Assembly: GCA_963718685.1 (NCBI GenBank)
Contig: OY970356.1
Coordinates: 124,001-188,000 of the forward strand
DNA length: 64,000 nt
Direction of reading: 5' to 3'
Origin: CAVQWH01 sp963718685
GTDB lineage: Bacteria; Patescibacteriota; Saccharimonadia; Saccharimonadales; Saccharimonadaceae
A program made the position numbers and the translations under genes. Position 1 is the first letter of the stretch. Every line of letters begins with the position of its first letter. The notes below the pieces were generated by a model. It made no database searches and had not been told where the DNA came from. It worked only from the letters and a program-made list of their open reading frames with translations. Shown one piece after another: positions 41,282-48,586 of the stretch.

Positions 41282-41684
41282 TCGTTATGCCATTATTGCC
41301 CTGGATATTGGCGATAAGCGGATAGGAGTTGCCCATGCGGATACAGAGGTACGTCTGCCGATAGCTTACGGTACTTTAGAGGTGGACGGATTGGAGCTAG
41401 AAAGGCTGCGTGAAATTATCACCGAAGTAGAACCATCTCTAATAGTGGTCGGCTATCCTCGCAACCAAAAAGGCGAGCCTACGGCTCAGACTCAAAAGGT
41501 TATGGAATATGTTAAACAACTGCACAACCTAAAGGTTCCGATTGTTTATCAAGACGAGTCATTGACCTCTGTATTGGCTGAAGATTATTTAAAATCTTTG
41601 CACAAACCCTACAATCGCGGCGATATTGATGCCCATGCGGCTGCAATAATTTTAGGCGATTATTTAGAGGCTCATTTTGGCTAA
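41268..41684 (+). CDS. ruvX: YqgF/RuvX-type pre-16S rRNA nuclease or Holliday junction resolvase
   Basis: A 138-residue RNase H-fold protein: ALDIGDKRIGVAHADTE, VVGYPRNQKGEPTAQTQKV, VYQDESLTSVLAEDYL and DIDAHAAAIILGDYL carry the family's acidic residues (Asp, Glu, Asp). In Escherichia coli YqgF matures the 5' end of 16S rRNA. Overlaps the preceding frame by 14 bases and the next gene by 8, so it sits inside a dense operon with mltG; the ruvX-mltG neighbourhood is common in bacteria. Confidence 0.9.
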   Translation: MAKTDRYAIIALDIGDKRIGVAHADTEVRLPIAYGTLEVDGLELERLREIITEVEPSLIVVGYPRNQKGEPTAQTQKVMEYVKQLHNLKVPIVYQDESLTSVLAEDYLKSLHKPYNRGDIDAHAAAIILGDYLEAHFG

Positions 41685-42777
41685 AAAACAGACTATAAAG
41701 TACACCCCTTCAGATTTGCCGCCCCCCACTGTGCAGCCAAGCGGCTTGAAAGAATTGAAGCCTCACCGCCACATATGGTTATGGATTTTATCCGGTATAG
41801 TCGTAGCTTTTATCATCGCCTTTACTGGGAGTTACGTGTGGTACCAGACCGCTCTACAACCCCTAAAGCCTGATTCTCATGCCAAAAGAATAAGAGTTAA
41901 TGTGGTAGCCGGTTCGACAGCAGACGTTATTGGAAACTTACTAGAGAAAAAGCATATTATTCGTAGCTCTTCGGCTTTCCAGATATATACCCGCCTCAAT
42001 AAAACCCGTGACCACTTACAGGCTGGTATATACGCTCTTTCTCCTTCTCAGTCTATATCCAGCATCACTAATCAGTTAGTAGACGGTAAAGTGAGCCAGC
42101 TTAACGTAACTATTTACCCGGGTTACACCTTGAAACAGATAAAAAAGACTCTCGAAAAACAAGGGTTTCGTTCCCAAAACGTGCAGAACGCGTTTAACGT
42201 TAGCTATGATAGCCCGGTTTTAGCCGATAAACCGGCCTCGGCTAGCTTAGAGGGCTATCTGTTCCCAGAAACCTATCAGATGCCCGCAGGCGATTCCCCA
42301 GAAGCATTGTTTCAACGCTCGATAGATGAGTTATATACTACTCTTAAGCAAAATCACCTTATTGAGGCATTTAAGGCTAAAAAGCTAACAGTTTATCAGG
42401 CCCTTACTCTGGCTTCGATTATTCAACAAGAGGTGAGCTACCCTAGTGACCAAAAACAGGTTGCCCAGGTGTTTCTCAGTCGTCTAAAGCACAATTTACC
42501 GCTGGGATCAGATGTAACCTTTATTTACGCTGCCCGACAGCTTGGCGTAACACCTTCGCCCGACCTTAATTCTCCCTATAACACACGCATTAATAAGGGG
42601 TTACCCCCTGGGCCAATCAGTAATATGACAGTCTCTGCTTTAGAGGCGGTGGCTCATCCCGCCTCTGGTAATTATTTGTTTTTTGTCGCAGGAGATGACG
42701 GCAGTATACATTTTGCCCACACTGCCGGGGAGCACGAACAGAATATAAAAAAATATTGTCATCACCTCTGTAAATAA
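41677..42777 (+). CDS. mltG: Endolytic transglycosylase MltG
   Basis: A 366-residue protein starting at TTG 41677. Proline-rich cytosolic tail, one helix (WLWILSGIVVAFIIAFTGSYVW, about residues 32-53), a LysM-like part (VVAGSTADVIGNLLEKKHII) and the YceG catalytic domain: YPGYTLKQIKKTL, LEGYLFPETYQMP, LASIIQQEVSYPSDQ (catalytic Glu), LPLGSDVTFIYA, SPYNTRINKGLPPGPISN and AVAHPASGNYLFFVAG. It cuts nascent glycan strands and so ends their growth. Ends before the structured leader of the LysM-CHAP gene. Confidence 0.93.
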   Translation: MAKKQTIKYTPSDLPPPTVQPSGLKELKPHRHIWLWILSGIVVAFIIAFTGSYVWYQTALQPLKPDSHAKRIRVNVVAGSTADVIGNLLEKKHIIRSSSAFQIYTRLNKTRDHLQAGIYALSPSQSISSITNQLVDGKVSQLNVTIYPGYTLKQIKKTLEKQGFRSQNVQNAFNVSYDSPVLADKPASASLEGYLFPETYQMPAGDSPEALFQRSIDELYTTLKQNHLIEAFKAKKLTVYQALTLASIIQQEVSYPSDQKQVAQVFLSRLKHNLPLGSDVTFIYAARQLGVTPSPDLNSPYNTRINKGLPPGPISNMTVSALEAVAHPASGNYLFFVAGDDGSIHFAHTAGEHEQNIKKYCHHLCK

Positions 42778-42794
42778 CAATATTAAAAAATAAC

Positions 42795-42823
42795 TTGACT
42801 AATTATGCAATAGTTGATAGACT
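42795..42823 (+). promoter_or_regulatory. Promoter of the LysM-CHAP gene leader
   Basis: TTGACT (42795-42800), 17 bases, TAGACT (42818-42823). Predicted start near 42830, giving an untranslated leader of about 220 nt, by far the longest in the window. Confidence 0.6.
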
Positions 42824-42829
42824 TATTCC

Positions 42830-43046
42830 AGCACATAAGTGTTTTCGTCACATTTTACTGGTGTGTAACACCGGTAGCGGTGGGAAGCGGAAATGACTTA
42901 TGGGCCTACCACAAATGTCGTACGGGTGCTGCTGTAAAAGCATTTAAGATAACAATCAATAAATGGTCGACATGCACCCCGTTCTTTTGCGAGAAGTAAG
43001 ACAAAGTAAGGTAGTGCACCGCTGGTAACACGGTGCTAGGAGACAG
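42830..43046 (+). promoter_or_regulatory. Structured 5' leader, candidate riboswitch
   Basis: Contains ACTGGTGT-GTA-ACACCGGT (42857-42875), which competes with CACCG-GTAG-CGGTG (42869-42882) because both use the same bases. ACGGGTGC and GCACCCCGT can pair at longer range. GCACCG/CGGTGC (43016-43021, 43031-43036) forms a hairpin that ends two bases before the Shine-Dalgarno AGGAG (43038-43042). This arrangement suits control of translation. I do not recognise a known riboswitch class; the c-di-AMP (ydaO) consensus, frequent before wall hydrolases, is not visible. A 61-aa frame here (42814-42999) has no coding character. Confidence 0.5.
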
Positions 43047-43049
43047 ATT

Positions 43050-44216
43050 ATTAGTATTGAACTCAAACGATCTGCTCGGCAGATAACTCTGCCTAGGTCG
43101 TTACCGACAACTAAAATAACCAACACTTTTAAAGAAAGCCACCATAAACGGCACTCTTTAACAACCAAAATTATCTATAGCACAGCAGTTTTCGCCTTAA
43201 TGGTGTTCTTTGCAGTGTTGGGTTATGGTTACTACAATAAGCAACCTTCTGCCACTCCAGTACAGGCAGCTTCTCCGCTAAGCTCATCTGTAGATAAGCT
43301 GTCAGTTGATCCTGCGGCTGCAACTAGTTTTGCAGCTTCTGTAGCTGATAAAGCTGATCTACCTGTAGCAAGCAACGTAGCTAACCTGTCAATTTCTCTA
43401 AGTGCCAAAGATGCCCTTGCTCAGACTGACAACACATCTTTAGCTAAGCCACAAATTAGCCAGCTTACCGCTACTAACCAACGACTGATTTCAAGTTATA
43501 AGACAGTTGCTGGCGATACGGTTACTGAACTTGCTGCTAAGTTTCATGTTTCACCTAACACTATCCGATGGGCTAACAATCTTAGCTCTGACGTGCTTGA
43601 ACCTGGTAAAACTCTACGGATTCCGCATGACGACGGCGTTATACATACCGTTAAATCAGGCGATAGTGTTACAAAGTTGGCTAACGAGTTTAGCGCCAGT
43701 TCGGAGCGAATCGTACTTTATAACGACTTAGACCTAGGCGCTAACCTTAAGGCTGGCCAGTCTATATTTATTCCAAACGGTAATCTGCCCGGCACATCAT
43801 CTACAAGCACTGTACCTAATGCTACCTCTACAAATGTCAGTCAACCAATATTAGCATCTGCCGATAATAACGCTAGTGCTTCTGTTGGTAACCGCTATGC
43901 CTTCGGTTATTGTACCTGGTACGTTTATAACCGACGTGCAGCGATTGGCGAGCCGATTGGTAGTTTCTGGGGCGATGCGACAAGTTGGGCTTACTTTGCT
44001 CAACAAGCTGGCTTCAGAGTAGATAGCAATCCATCTCCTGGTGCAGTTATGCAGCTGTCAGGTGGCTGGGGCGGCGCTGGTCACGTAGCTTTCGTAGAAT
44101 CGGTTAGTGGCGGATACGTGAATATTTCAGAGATGAATTATAGTGGTTGGGACGTAGTAAGTACTCGTCATATTCCGCTATCTAAAGCTCGGTCCAACTA
44201 TCGGTTTATTCACTAA
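43050..44216 (+). CDS. LysM-CHAP peptidoglycan hydrolase, probable AUU start
   Basis: An exported wall hydrolase. Two LysM modules (SSYKTVAGDTVTELAAKFHV..., HTVKSGDSVTKLANEFSAS...) precede a CHAP amidase/endopeptidase domain with catalytic Cys in RYAFGYCTWYVYNRR and His in GGAGHVAFVESVSG. The only ATG (43200) would cut the membrane anchor in half; the frame is open back to 43029 and gives a complete helix (IIYSTAVFALMVFFAVLGYGYY) after a basic tail. No ATG, GTG or TTG exists there, but ATT at 43050 lies 7 bases after AGGAG. AUU starts are known from infC and imply special control, in keeping with the structured leader. Confidence 0.8.
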   Translation: MSIELKRSARQITLPRSLPTTKITNTFKESHHKRHSLTTKIIYSTAVFALMVFFAVLGYGYYNKQPSATPVQAASPLSSSVDKLSVDPAAATSFAASVADKADLPVASNVANLSISLSAKDALAQTDNTSLAKPQISQLTATNQRLISSYKTVAGDTVTELAAKFHVSPNTIRWANNLSSDVLEPGKTLRIPHDDGVIHTVKSGDSVTKLANEFSASSERIVLYNDLDLGANLKAGQSIFIPNGNLPGTSSTSTVPNATSTNVSQPILASADNNASASVGNRYAFGYCTWYVYNRRAAIGEPIGSFWGDATSWAYFAQQAGFRVDSNPSPGAVMQLSGGWGGAGHVAFVESVSGGYVNISEMNYSGWDVVSTRHIPLSKARSNYRFIH

Positions 44217-44238
44217 AATCAACAGACAAATACTTGCT

Positions 44239-44268
44239 AAAATGCCGGTTCTTATGAGCCGGTATTTT
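44239..44268 (+). terminator. Intrinsic terminator after the LysM-CHAP gene
   Basis: AAAATGCCGG / CCGGTATTTT, 10 bp with one G-T pair, around a 10-base loop. The T-rich arm doubles as the U-tract. Confidence 0.75.
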
Positions 44269-44295
44269 GTTATGGTCACTGGCCTGGGTTATGCT
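44267..44295 (+). promoter_or_regulatory. Promoter of obg
   Basis: TTGTTA (44267-44272), 17 bases, TATGCT (44290-44295). Transcription is predicted to start on or within two bases of the ATG at 44303, so obg mRNA should be leaderless. Upstream in-frame codons from 44267 are thereby excluded. Confidence 0.6.
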
Positions 44296-44302
44296 ATTAG
44301 GT

Positions 44303-44800
44303 ATGTTTGTTGATACAGCTACAGTTATAGTGCAAGCCGGCAAGGGCGGCGACGGAGCAGTTAGTTTTCGTCGCGAAATATATGTAGATAGAGGTGGCCC
44401 TGACGGCGGCGATGGCGGCAAGGGCGGCGATATAGTATTTATAGCCGATCGCAATATCAATACTCTGGCTCACTTTCGCCACAACCAGGAATTAAAGGCC
44501 GAACCCGGCGCTGCCGGAACTAAACAGCAGAAAGCTGGGAAAGCCGGCAAGGATTTACAAGTTAGAGTGCCTATTGGCACAATTATTCAACGCGATGAGG
44601 TTGTTCTGGCAGATCTTACACAAGATACGCAGATAGCTGTGATTGCTAAGGGCGGTAAGGGTGGCTTTGGCAACGCGCACTTTAAGAGTTCGACGCGTCA
44701 GGCGCCACGTGTGGCTGAAGTAGGTGAAAAAGGCGAAACTTTTGAAGCTAAACTGGAGATTAAAACTTCTGGCAGATGTCGGGCTTGTAGGATTCCCTAA
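44303..44800 (+). CDS. obg: Obg GTPase, N-terminal part (frameshifted)
   Basis: The glycine-rich Obg fold: FVDTATVIVQAGKGGDGAVSFRRE in pieces, GGPDGGDGGKGGDIVF, the GTIIQRDEVVLADL strand and GGKGGFGNAHFKSSTRQAPR. It runs to FEAKLEIK and then loses homology (TSGRCRACRIP, stop 44800), because the GTPase domain continues in the +1 frame from CTT at 44766. The junction reads ATT AAA A CTT. Obg is essential for ribosome assembly in most bacteria, so either the extra A in this AAAA run is a sequencing error or the ribosome shifts here. Confidence 0.85.
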   Translation: MFVDTATVIVQAGKGGDGAVSFRREIYVDRGGPDGGDGGKGGDIVFIADRNINTLAHFRHNQELKAEPGAAGTKQQKAGKAGKDLQVRVPIGTIIQRDEVVLADLTQDTQIAVIAKGGKGGFGNAHFKSSTRQAPRVAEVGEKGETFEAKLEIKTSGRCRACRIP

Positions 44801-45590
44801 TGCAGGCAAGTCTACTTTTTTAAGCGTAGTAAGTAACGCTCGCCCTGAAATCGCTGACTATGAATTTACTACCTTGTCACCTAATTTGGGAGTAGCTGAT
44901 GTTGACGATTCAAGCTTACTGATCGCCGATATCCCGGGCCTTATCGAGGGTGCTAGTAACGGCAAAGGACTGGGAGACGCCTTCTTGCGTCACATAGAAC
45001 GCACAGCGGTTCTGTTTCATCTGGTAGATGCTTACCATGAAGAGCCGGCCAAAGCCTATAAAACTATCCGCCAAGAACTGGCCGCTTACAGCAAAGAGCT
45101 GGCTAAACGTCCTGAAGTAGTGGCTCTGACAAAAACCGAGGGTTTGGATAAAGAGCTTATAAACCACCAGCTTAGCGAACTTCAAAAAGCGGTTCCTGCA
45201 AAAACTCCTTTGTTCGCTATTTCTTCCCAGGCGCACAGCGGCTTGCAGGAAGTATTACGAGAGCTCAATGGTTTAGTTAAGCGAAGTAGGTCTAAGAAGC
45301 AAAAAGATGTTAAGAAAACTGCTGAAGATTTGCCGATTATCCAACTAAATCAAGCCGCTAAAGACAAGGCTTGGAAAGTCGAGTTCAAACAAGGCAAATT
45401 TAAAGTTACCGGCAATAAAATCGAAGGATTTGCCGCCCGGACTGATTTTTCCAATCCCCACAGCGTTAACCGCTTGCGTGATATTATGCGTAGAATAGGT
45501 ATTGTACACGAACTGGAAAGACAAGGAGCTGGAGGCGATAGTAAGATTATAATCGGCGACTGCGGACAACTAACTCTTATAGAACAATGA
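44766..45590 (+). CDS. obg: Obg GTPase, G domain and C-terminal part (+1 frame)
   Basis: Continuation of Obg: LLADVGLVGFPNAGKSTFLS (G1), FTTLSPNLGV (G2), IADIPGLIEGAS (G3), ALTKTEGLD (G4, with NKxD replaced by TKTE), AISSQ (G5), then an OCT-like C-terminal domain (VTGNKIEGFAARTDF...GDSKIIIGD). If read separately it could start at ATG 44724, but the residues before LLADVGL (MKKAKLLKLNWRLK) are then not Obg-like. Binds GTP and the 50S subunit. Its stop overlaps the next gene's start by 4 bases. Confidence 0.85.
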   Translation, partial: LLADVGLVGFPNAGKSTFLSVVSNARPEIADYEFTTLSPNLGVADVDDSSLLIADIPGLIEGASNGKGLGDAFLRHIERTAVLFHLVDAYHEEPAKAYKTIRQELAAYSKELAKRPEVVALTKTEGLDKELINHQLSELQKAVPAKTPLFAISSQAHSGLQEVLRELNGLVKRSRSKKQKDVKKTAEDLPIIQLNQAAKDKAWKVEFKQGKFKVTGNKIEGFAARTDFSNPHSVNRLRDIMRRIGIVHELERQGAGGDSKIIIGDCGQLTLIEQ

Positions 45591-46609
45591 CAAAAACTTT
45601 ACGACACTACTGGCTAGCCATACTGTTAACCATTGCTATTTGGGCTGGCTTAAGTTGGCAGCTAGGCACCGAGGCGCTGGTTTTAGGAATCGTATTAACG
45701 CTGCTTGAAATTACGTTTAGTTTTGACAACGCCGTAGTAAATAGTCGTGTACTAGTTACTATGTCTGTCTTTTGGCAGCGCTTATTCATTACGCTAGGCA
45801 TCATCGTTGCAGTTTTTGTAGTTCGATTTTTGCTGCCAATTTTTATAGTTATGATCGGTTCTCACTTAGGGTTTGCCCAAGCCATAGACTTAGCATTGCA
45901 CCACCCTCATCAATATAGCCAGTATATTACTTCAGCTGCTCCGATGATCAATGCCTTTGGGGCGACATTTCTTTTGCTTGTATCTCTCTACTTTTTCATG
46001 GATAGAACCAAACAGCATCACTGGATACATTCTCTAGAACGTAGCTTACATAAATTGGCTGGAATTCCTAATGCCGCACTTTGGATTGTGATTTTAATAA
46101 TGGCCGCAGTAACTAGCCTAGTGGATCCGGCTCAGCAAATCGTGGTGGGCATCTCAGCAGCTAGTGCAGTTATAATTTACCTAGCATTGCATTTCATTCG
46201 GGTTGCGATGAGTCAACACAAGCCAGGACAGTCTAAAGTAAAGCATATTAGCCACGGATGGGCGGCTTTGGCAGCTTTTATATATCTAGAGGTTCTTGAT
46301 GCTAGCTTTAGTTTGGATGGCGTAGTCGGAGCGTTTGCTTTGACAACCAATATAGTGATTATTATGGCCGGTCTTGGCGCGGGAGCGGTTTGGGTACGTT
46401 CCATGACTTTGCATCTGGTAAGAACAGGCGCCTTAGCAAAGCATGTCTTTTTAGAATCGGGCGCACATTGGGCGATATTTATACTTAGCATAATAATGCT
46501 ACTAAAGATTTTTGAAATTGAACTGCCCGAATGGTTAGTCGGCTCGGTAGGCTTGGTTTTAATCGGCCTTTCTCTTTACTCGTCTAGGCGTCTCAACAAC
46601 TCTAAATAG
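45587..46609 (+). CDS. TerC/DUF475-family integral membrane protein
   Basis: A 340-residue protein with about nine helices. The acidic-in-membrane signatures EITFSFDNAVVNSRVL near residue 42 and YLEVLDASFSLDGVVGAFALTTN near residue 229 are those of the TerC/DUF475 (YkoY/YjbE) metal-transport superfamily, probably manganese efflux. Relatives assist metalation of exported enzymes. Coupled to obg by ATGA overlap. Confidence 0.85.
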   Translation: MTKTLRHYWLAILLTIAIWAGLSWQLGTEALVLGIVLTLLEITFSFDNAVVNSRVLVTMSVFWQRLFITLGIIVAVFVVRFLLPIFIVMIGSHLGFAQAIDLALHHPHQYSQYITSAAPMINAFGATFLLLVSLYFFMDRTKQHHWIHSLERSLHKLAGIPNAALWIVILIMAAVTSLVDPAQQIVVGISAASAVIIYLALHFIRVAMSQHKPGQSKVKHISHGWAALAAFIYLEVLDASFSLDGVVGAFALTTNIVIIMAGLGAGAVWVRSMTLHLVRTGALAKHVFLESGAHWAIFILSIIMLLKIFEIELPEWLVGSVGLVLIGLSLYSSRRLNNSK

Positions 46610-46613
46610 CATA

Positions 46614-46622
46614 TGTTATTCT
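46614..46622 (+). promoter_or_regulatory. Extended -10 promoter of sbcB
   Basis: TG-T-TATTCT (hexamer 46617-46622), 8 bases before the ATG at 46631. The same TGTTATTCT occurs before the gene at 50078. Confidence 0.55.
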
Positions 46623-46630
46623 AAAACTAC

Positions 46631-48049
46631 ATGTCAGCCAGCTTTTTCTTTTACGATCTTGAAACCAGTGGCTTAAATCCACGACAGCAGCGGATTATGC
46701 AATTCGCAGGTCAGCGCACTGATGTTAGCCTAAAGCCTATTGGCAAACCTGTAAATGTACTGGTAAGGCTAAGCGATGATATTTTACCGGACCCACAGGC
46801 GATTTTAGTAACCGGTATCACGCCGCAACAGACTGCGAGCGATGGTTTAAATGAAGCCGAATTTAGCAAAATGCTTAGTGAAGAAGTTTTTACTCCGGAT
46901 ACGATAGCTACCGGATTTAATAATATTCGATTTGATGATGAATTTGTTCGCCATACTTTATGGCGCAACTTTTTTGACCCTTACGAGTGGGCATGGAAAG
47001 ATGGCCGCAGTCGCTGGGATTTGCTGGATGTAGTGCGTATGACTCGCGCACTTCGGCCCGAAGGAATAAAATGGCCGGTTAACGAAGAAGGTCAGCCGGT
47101 TAACAAACTGGAACTTTTAAGCCAAGAAAATAACCTAGCTCACATCAAAGCTCATGATGCTATGAGCGATGTCGAAGCTTTAATTGAACTTGCTAGGCTG
47201 ATTAAGTCTAAGCAGTCGCAGCTTTTTGATTATTTGCTAAATTTGCGCAGTAAGCGCGAAGTTAACAAAGTTGTTAATTTAGAAGACCCAAAACCTTTTG
47301 TTTATAGCAGCGGACGCTACCCTAAAGAATTTCAGCATACCACGGTAGCTTTTCCAATTGCTGCCGGCAGTAAGCCCAGCAGTATTTTAGTTTACGATTT
47401 GAGGTGCGACCCGTCAAAAATTTCTAAGCTCGGTAAGAAAGAACTGGAAAAACTGTTGTTTGCTAAAAAAGAAGAACGCCAAGCGCCGAACTTTACGCCA
47501 TTTCCAGTTAAAGAATTAATGATTAACCGTTGCCCAAGTATAGCGCCTTTGGGTGTAGTAAAAGATGATAAAACCTGGAAGCGGCTAGACTTGGATGTGG
47601 CTACTATTGAAAAACACCTGAAAAGCTTGGCGAAAGAAACCAATTTGAGGACTGAACTGACTGCGGTTTTAAATGAGCGAGAACCATATCCTGCAGCTGA
47701 AGATGTCGAAGATCAACTTTACGAGGGCTTTATTTCAGACGCCGACAAACCACGTGTTCAGGCTGTCCGCCACGCCAACGCTGAAGAGCTAGCAGACTTG
47801 CGTCCGCGGTTTATTGATGAACGCTTAGCGGAACTTTTATTTCGCTATAAGGCTCGCAACTTTCCCAGCAGCTTGAGTCAAGATGAGCAAGCAACTTGGG
47901 AAGGATATCGCTCTAAGCGTTTGGCGGCTAGTTTACCTAAGTTTTCAGCTGCTTTGAGTAAAATGGCTAGTCAAAAAACTGACGATAACAGCCAATTTAT
48001 TTTACAAGAATTGCAGCTTTGGGCTGAAAGTATTGCGCCGGCCGATTAG
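46631..48049 (+). CDS. sbcB: Exodeoxyribonuclease I
   Basis: A 472-residue DEDDh 3'-5' single-strand exonuclease. Exo I FFFYDLETSGLNP, Exo II TGFNNIRFDDEFVRHTLWRN, Exo III IKAHDAMSDVEALIELARL, then the SH3-like and helical C-terminal domains specific to ExoI (HTTVAFPIAAG..., NRCPSIAPLGV, LYEGFISDADKPRVQAV). Acts in recombination and mismatch repair. It fits a window rich in repair genes (pcrA, uvrA, uvrC, ruvX). Overlaps the convergent gene 48046-48351 by 4 bases. Confidence 0.92.
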   Translation: MSASFFFYDLETSGLNPRQQRIMQFAGQRTDVSLKPIGKPVNVLVRLSDDILPDPQAILVTGITPQQTASDGLNEAEFSKMLSEEVFTPDTIATGFNNIRFDDEFVRHTLWRNFFDPYEWAWKDGRSRWDLLDVVRMTRALRPEGIKWPVNEEGQPVNKLELLSQENNLAHIKAHDAMSDVEALIELARLIKSKQSQLFDYLLNLRSKREVNKVVNLEDPKPFVYSSGRYPKEFQHTTVAFPIAAGSKPSSILVYDLRCDPSKISKLGKKELEKLLFAKKEERQAPNFTPFPVKELMINRCPSIAPLGVVKDDKTWKRLDLDVATIEKHLKSLAKETNLRTELTAVLNEREPYPAAEDVEDQLYEGFISDADKPRVQAVRHANAEELADLRPRFIDERLAELLFRYKARNFPSSLSQDEQATWEGYRSKRLAASLPKFSAALSKMASQKTDDNSQFILQELQLWAESIAPAD

Positions 48050-48351
48050 CTAGCTGGCTTTGGCTTGGGCCGAGAAGTTTTATTTCCTTTAGGTTGAGTC
48101 TTCTTATTAAGAGCTTGCAAGCGCGGGATAGTAGGAATGGTGAGATGAAGTTGGTTTATCATTACCCAGCGAGCTGCAATAACAAGAGTAATCGAAGCAA
48201 GCAAAAACATCATCCACGAAGGCAGAGAAATCGGTACAATCGGCAAAGCACCAGCTAGTAAAAAGTTGGTTATCGCATCAAAAATAATGGAGTGGAAGAT
48301 AATAACGCCTACCGCGATTATAACGGTAGCATTCAAATGTTTCTTAATCAT
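48046..48351 (-). CDS. Small two-helix membrane protein
   Basis: A 101-residue protein with helices ATVIIAVGVIIFHSIIFDAI and LPSWMMFLLASITLVIAARWV, and a basic proline-rich C-terminal tail (KKTQPKGNKTSRPKPKPAS) likely in the cytosol. No family recognised. Convergent with sbcB, transcribed alone; its promoter region is shared back to back with the SGNH hydrolase gene. Confidence 0.55.
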   Translation of the reverse strand: MIKKHLNATVIIAVGVIIFHSIIFDAITNFLLAGALPIVPISLPSWMMFLLASITLVIAARWVMINQLHLTIPTIPRLQALNKKTQPKGNKTSRPKPKPAS

Positions 48352-48497
48352 GTTGGCCTACCTCAACTCTTAATAATTTTTAGAGTAATTTATATTGTAT
48401 CAGCTTATTGACTTTATAGCAAGTATTTTAAGTTGTAAAAATTATTGCAAGCTTTTCTTTATTAAAGGTAGCTAGAAAATTTCATAGGCGAGCTGCA

Positions 48498-48506
48498 TGT
48501 TATAAT
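48498..48506 (+). promoter_or_regulatory. Extended -10 promoter of the SGNH hydrolase gene
   Basis: TG-T-TATAAT (hexamer 48501-48506). Leader of about 75 nt up to GTG 48587. Confidence 0.6.
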
Positions 48507-48586
48507 GGTTATGCTTTTCAGTAAATAGTGTCGTAGGCGTAAGTTTACGGCTTGTTTTGTACGTTAAAAACACGATTGGAGAAATT

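Noticed and set aside
42814..42999. A 61-residue open frame in the LysM-CHAP leader
   Set aside because: No ribosome binding site, overlaps the promoter's -10 region, odd composition, and the same bases form RNA structure.
42830..43046. c-di-AMP (ydaO) or cobalamin riboswitch
   Set aside because: The conserved sequence blocks of these classes as I know them are not present, although the gene context would suit c-di-AMP.
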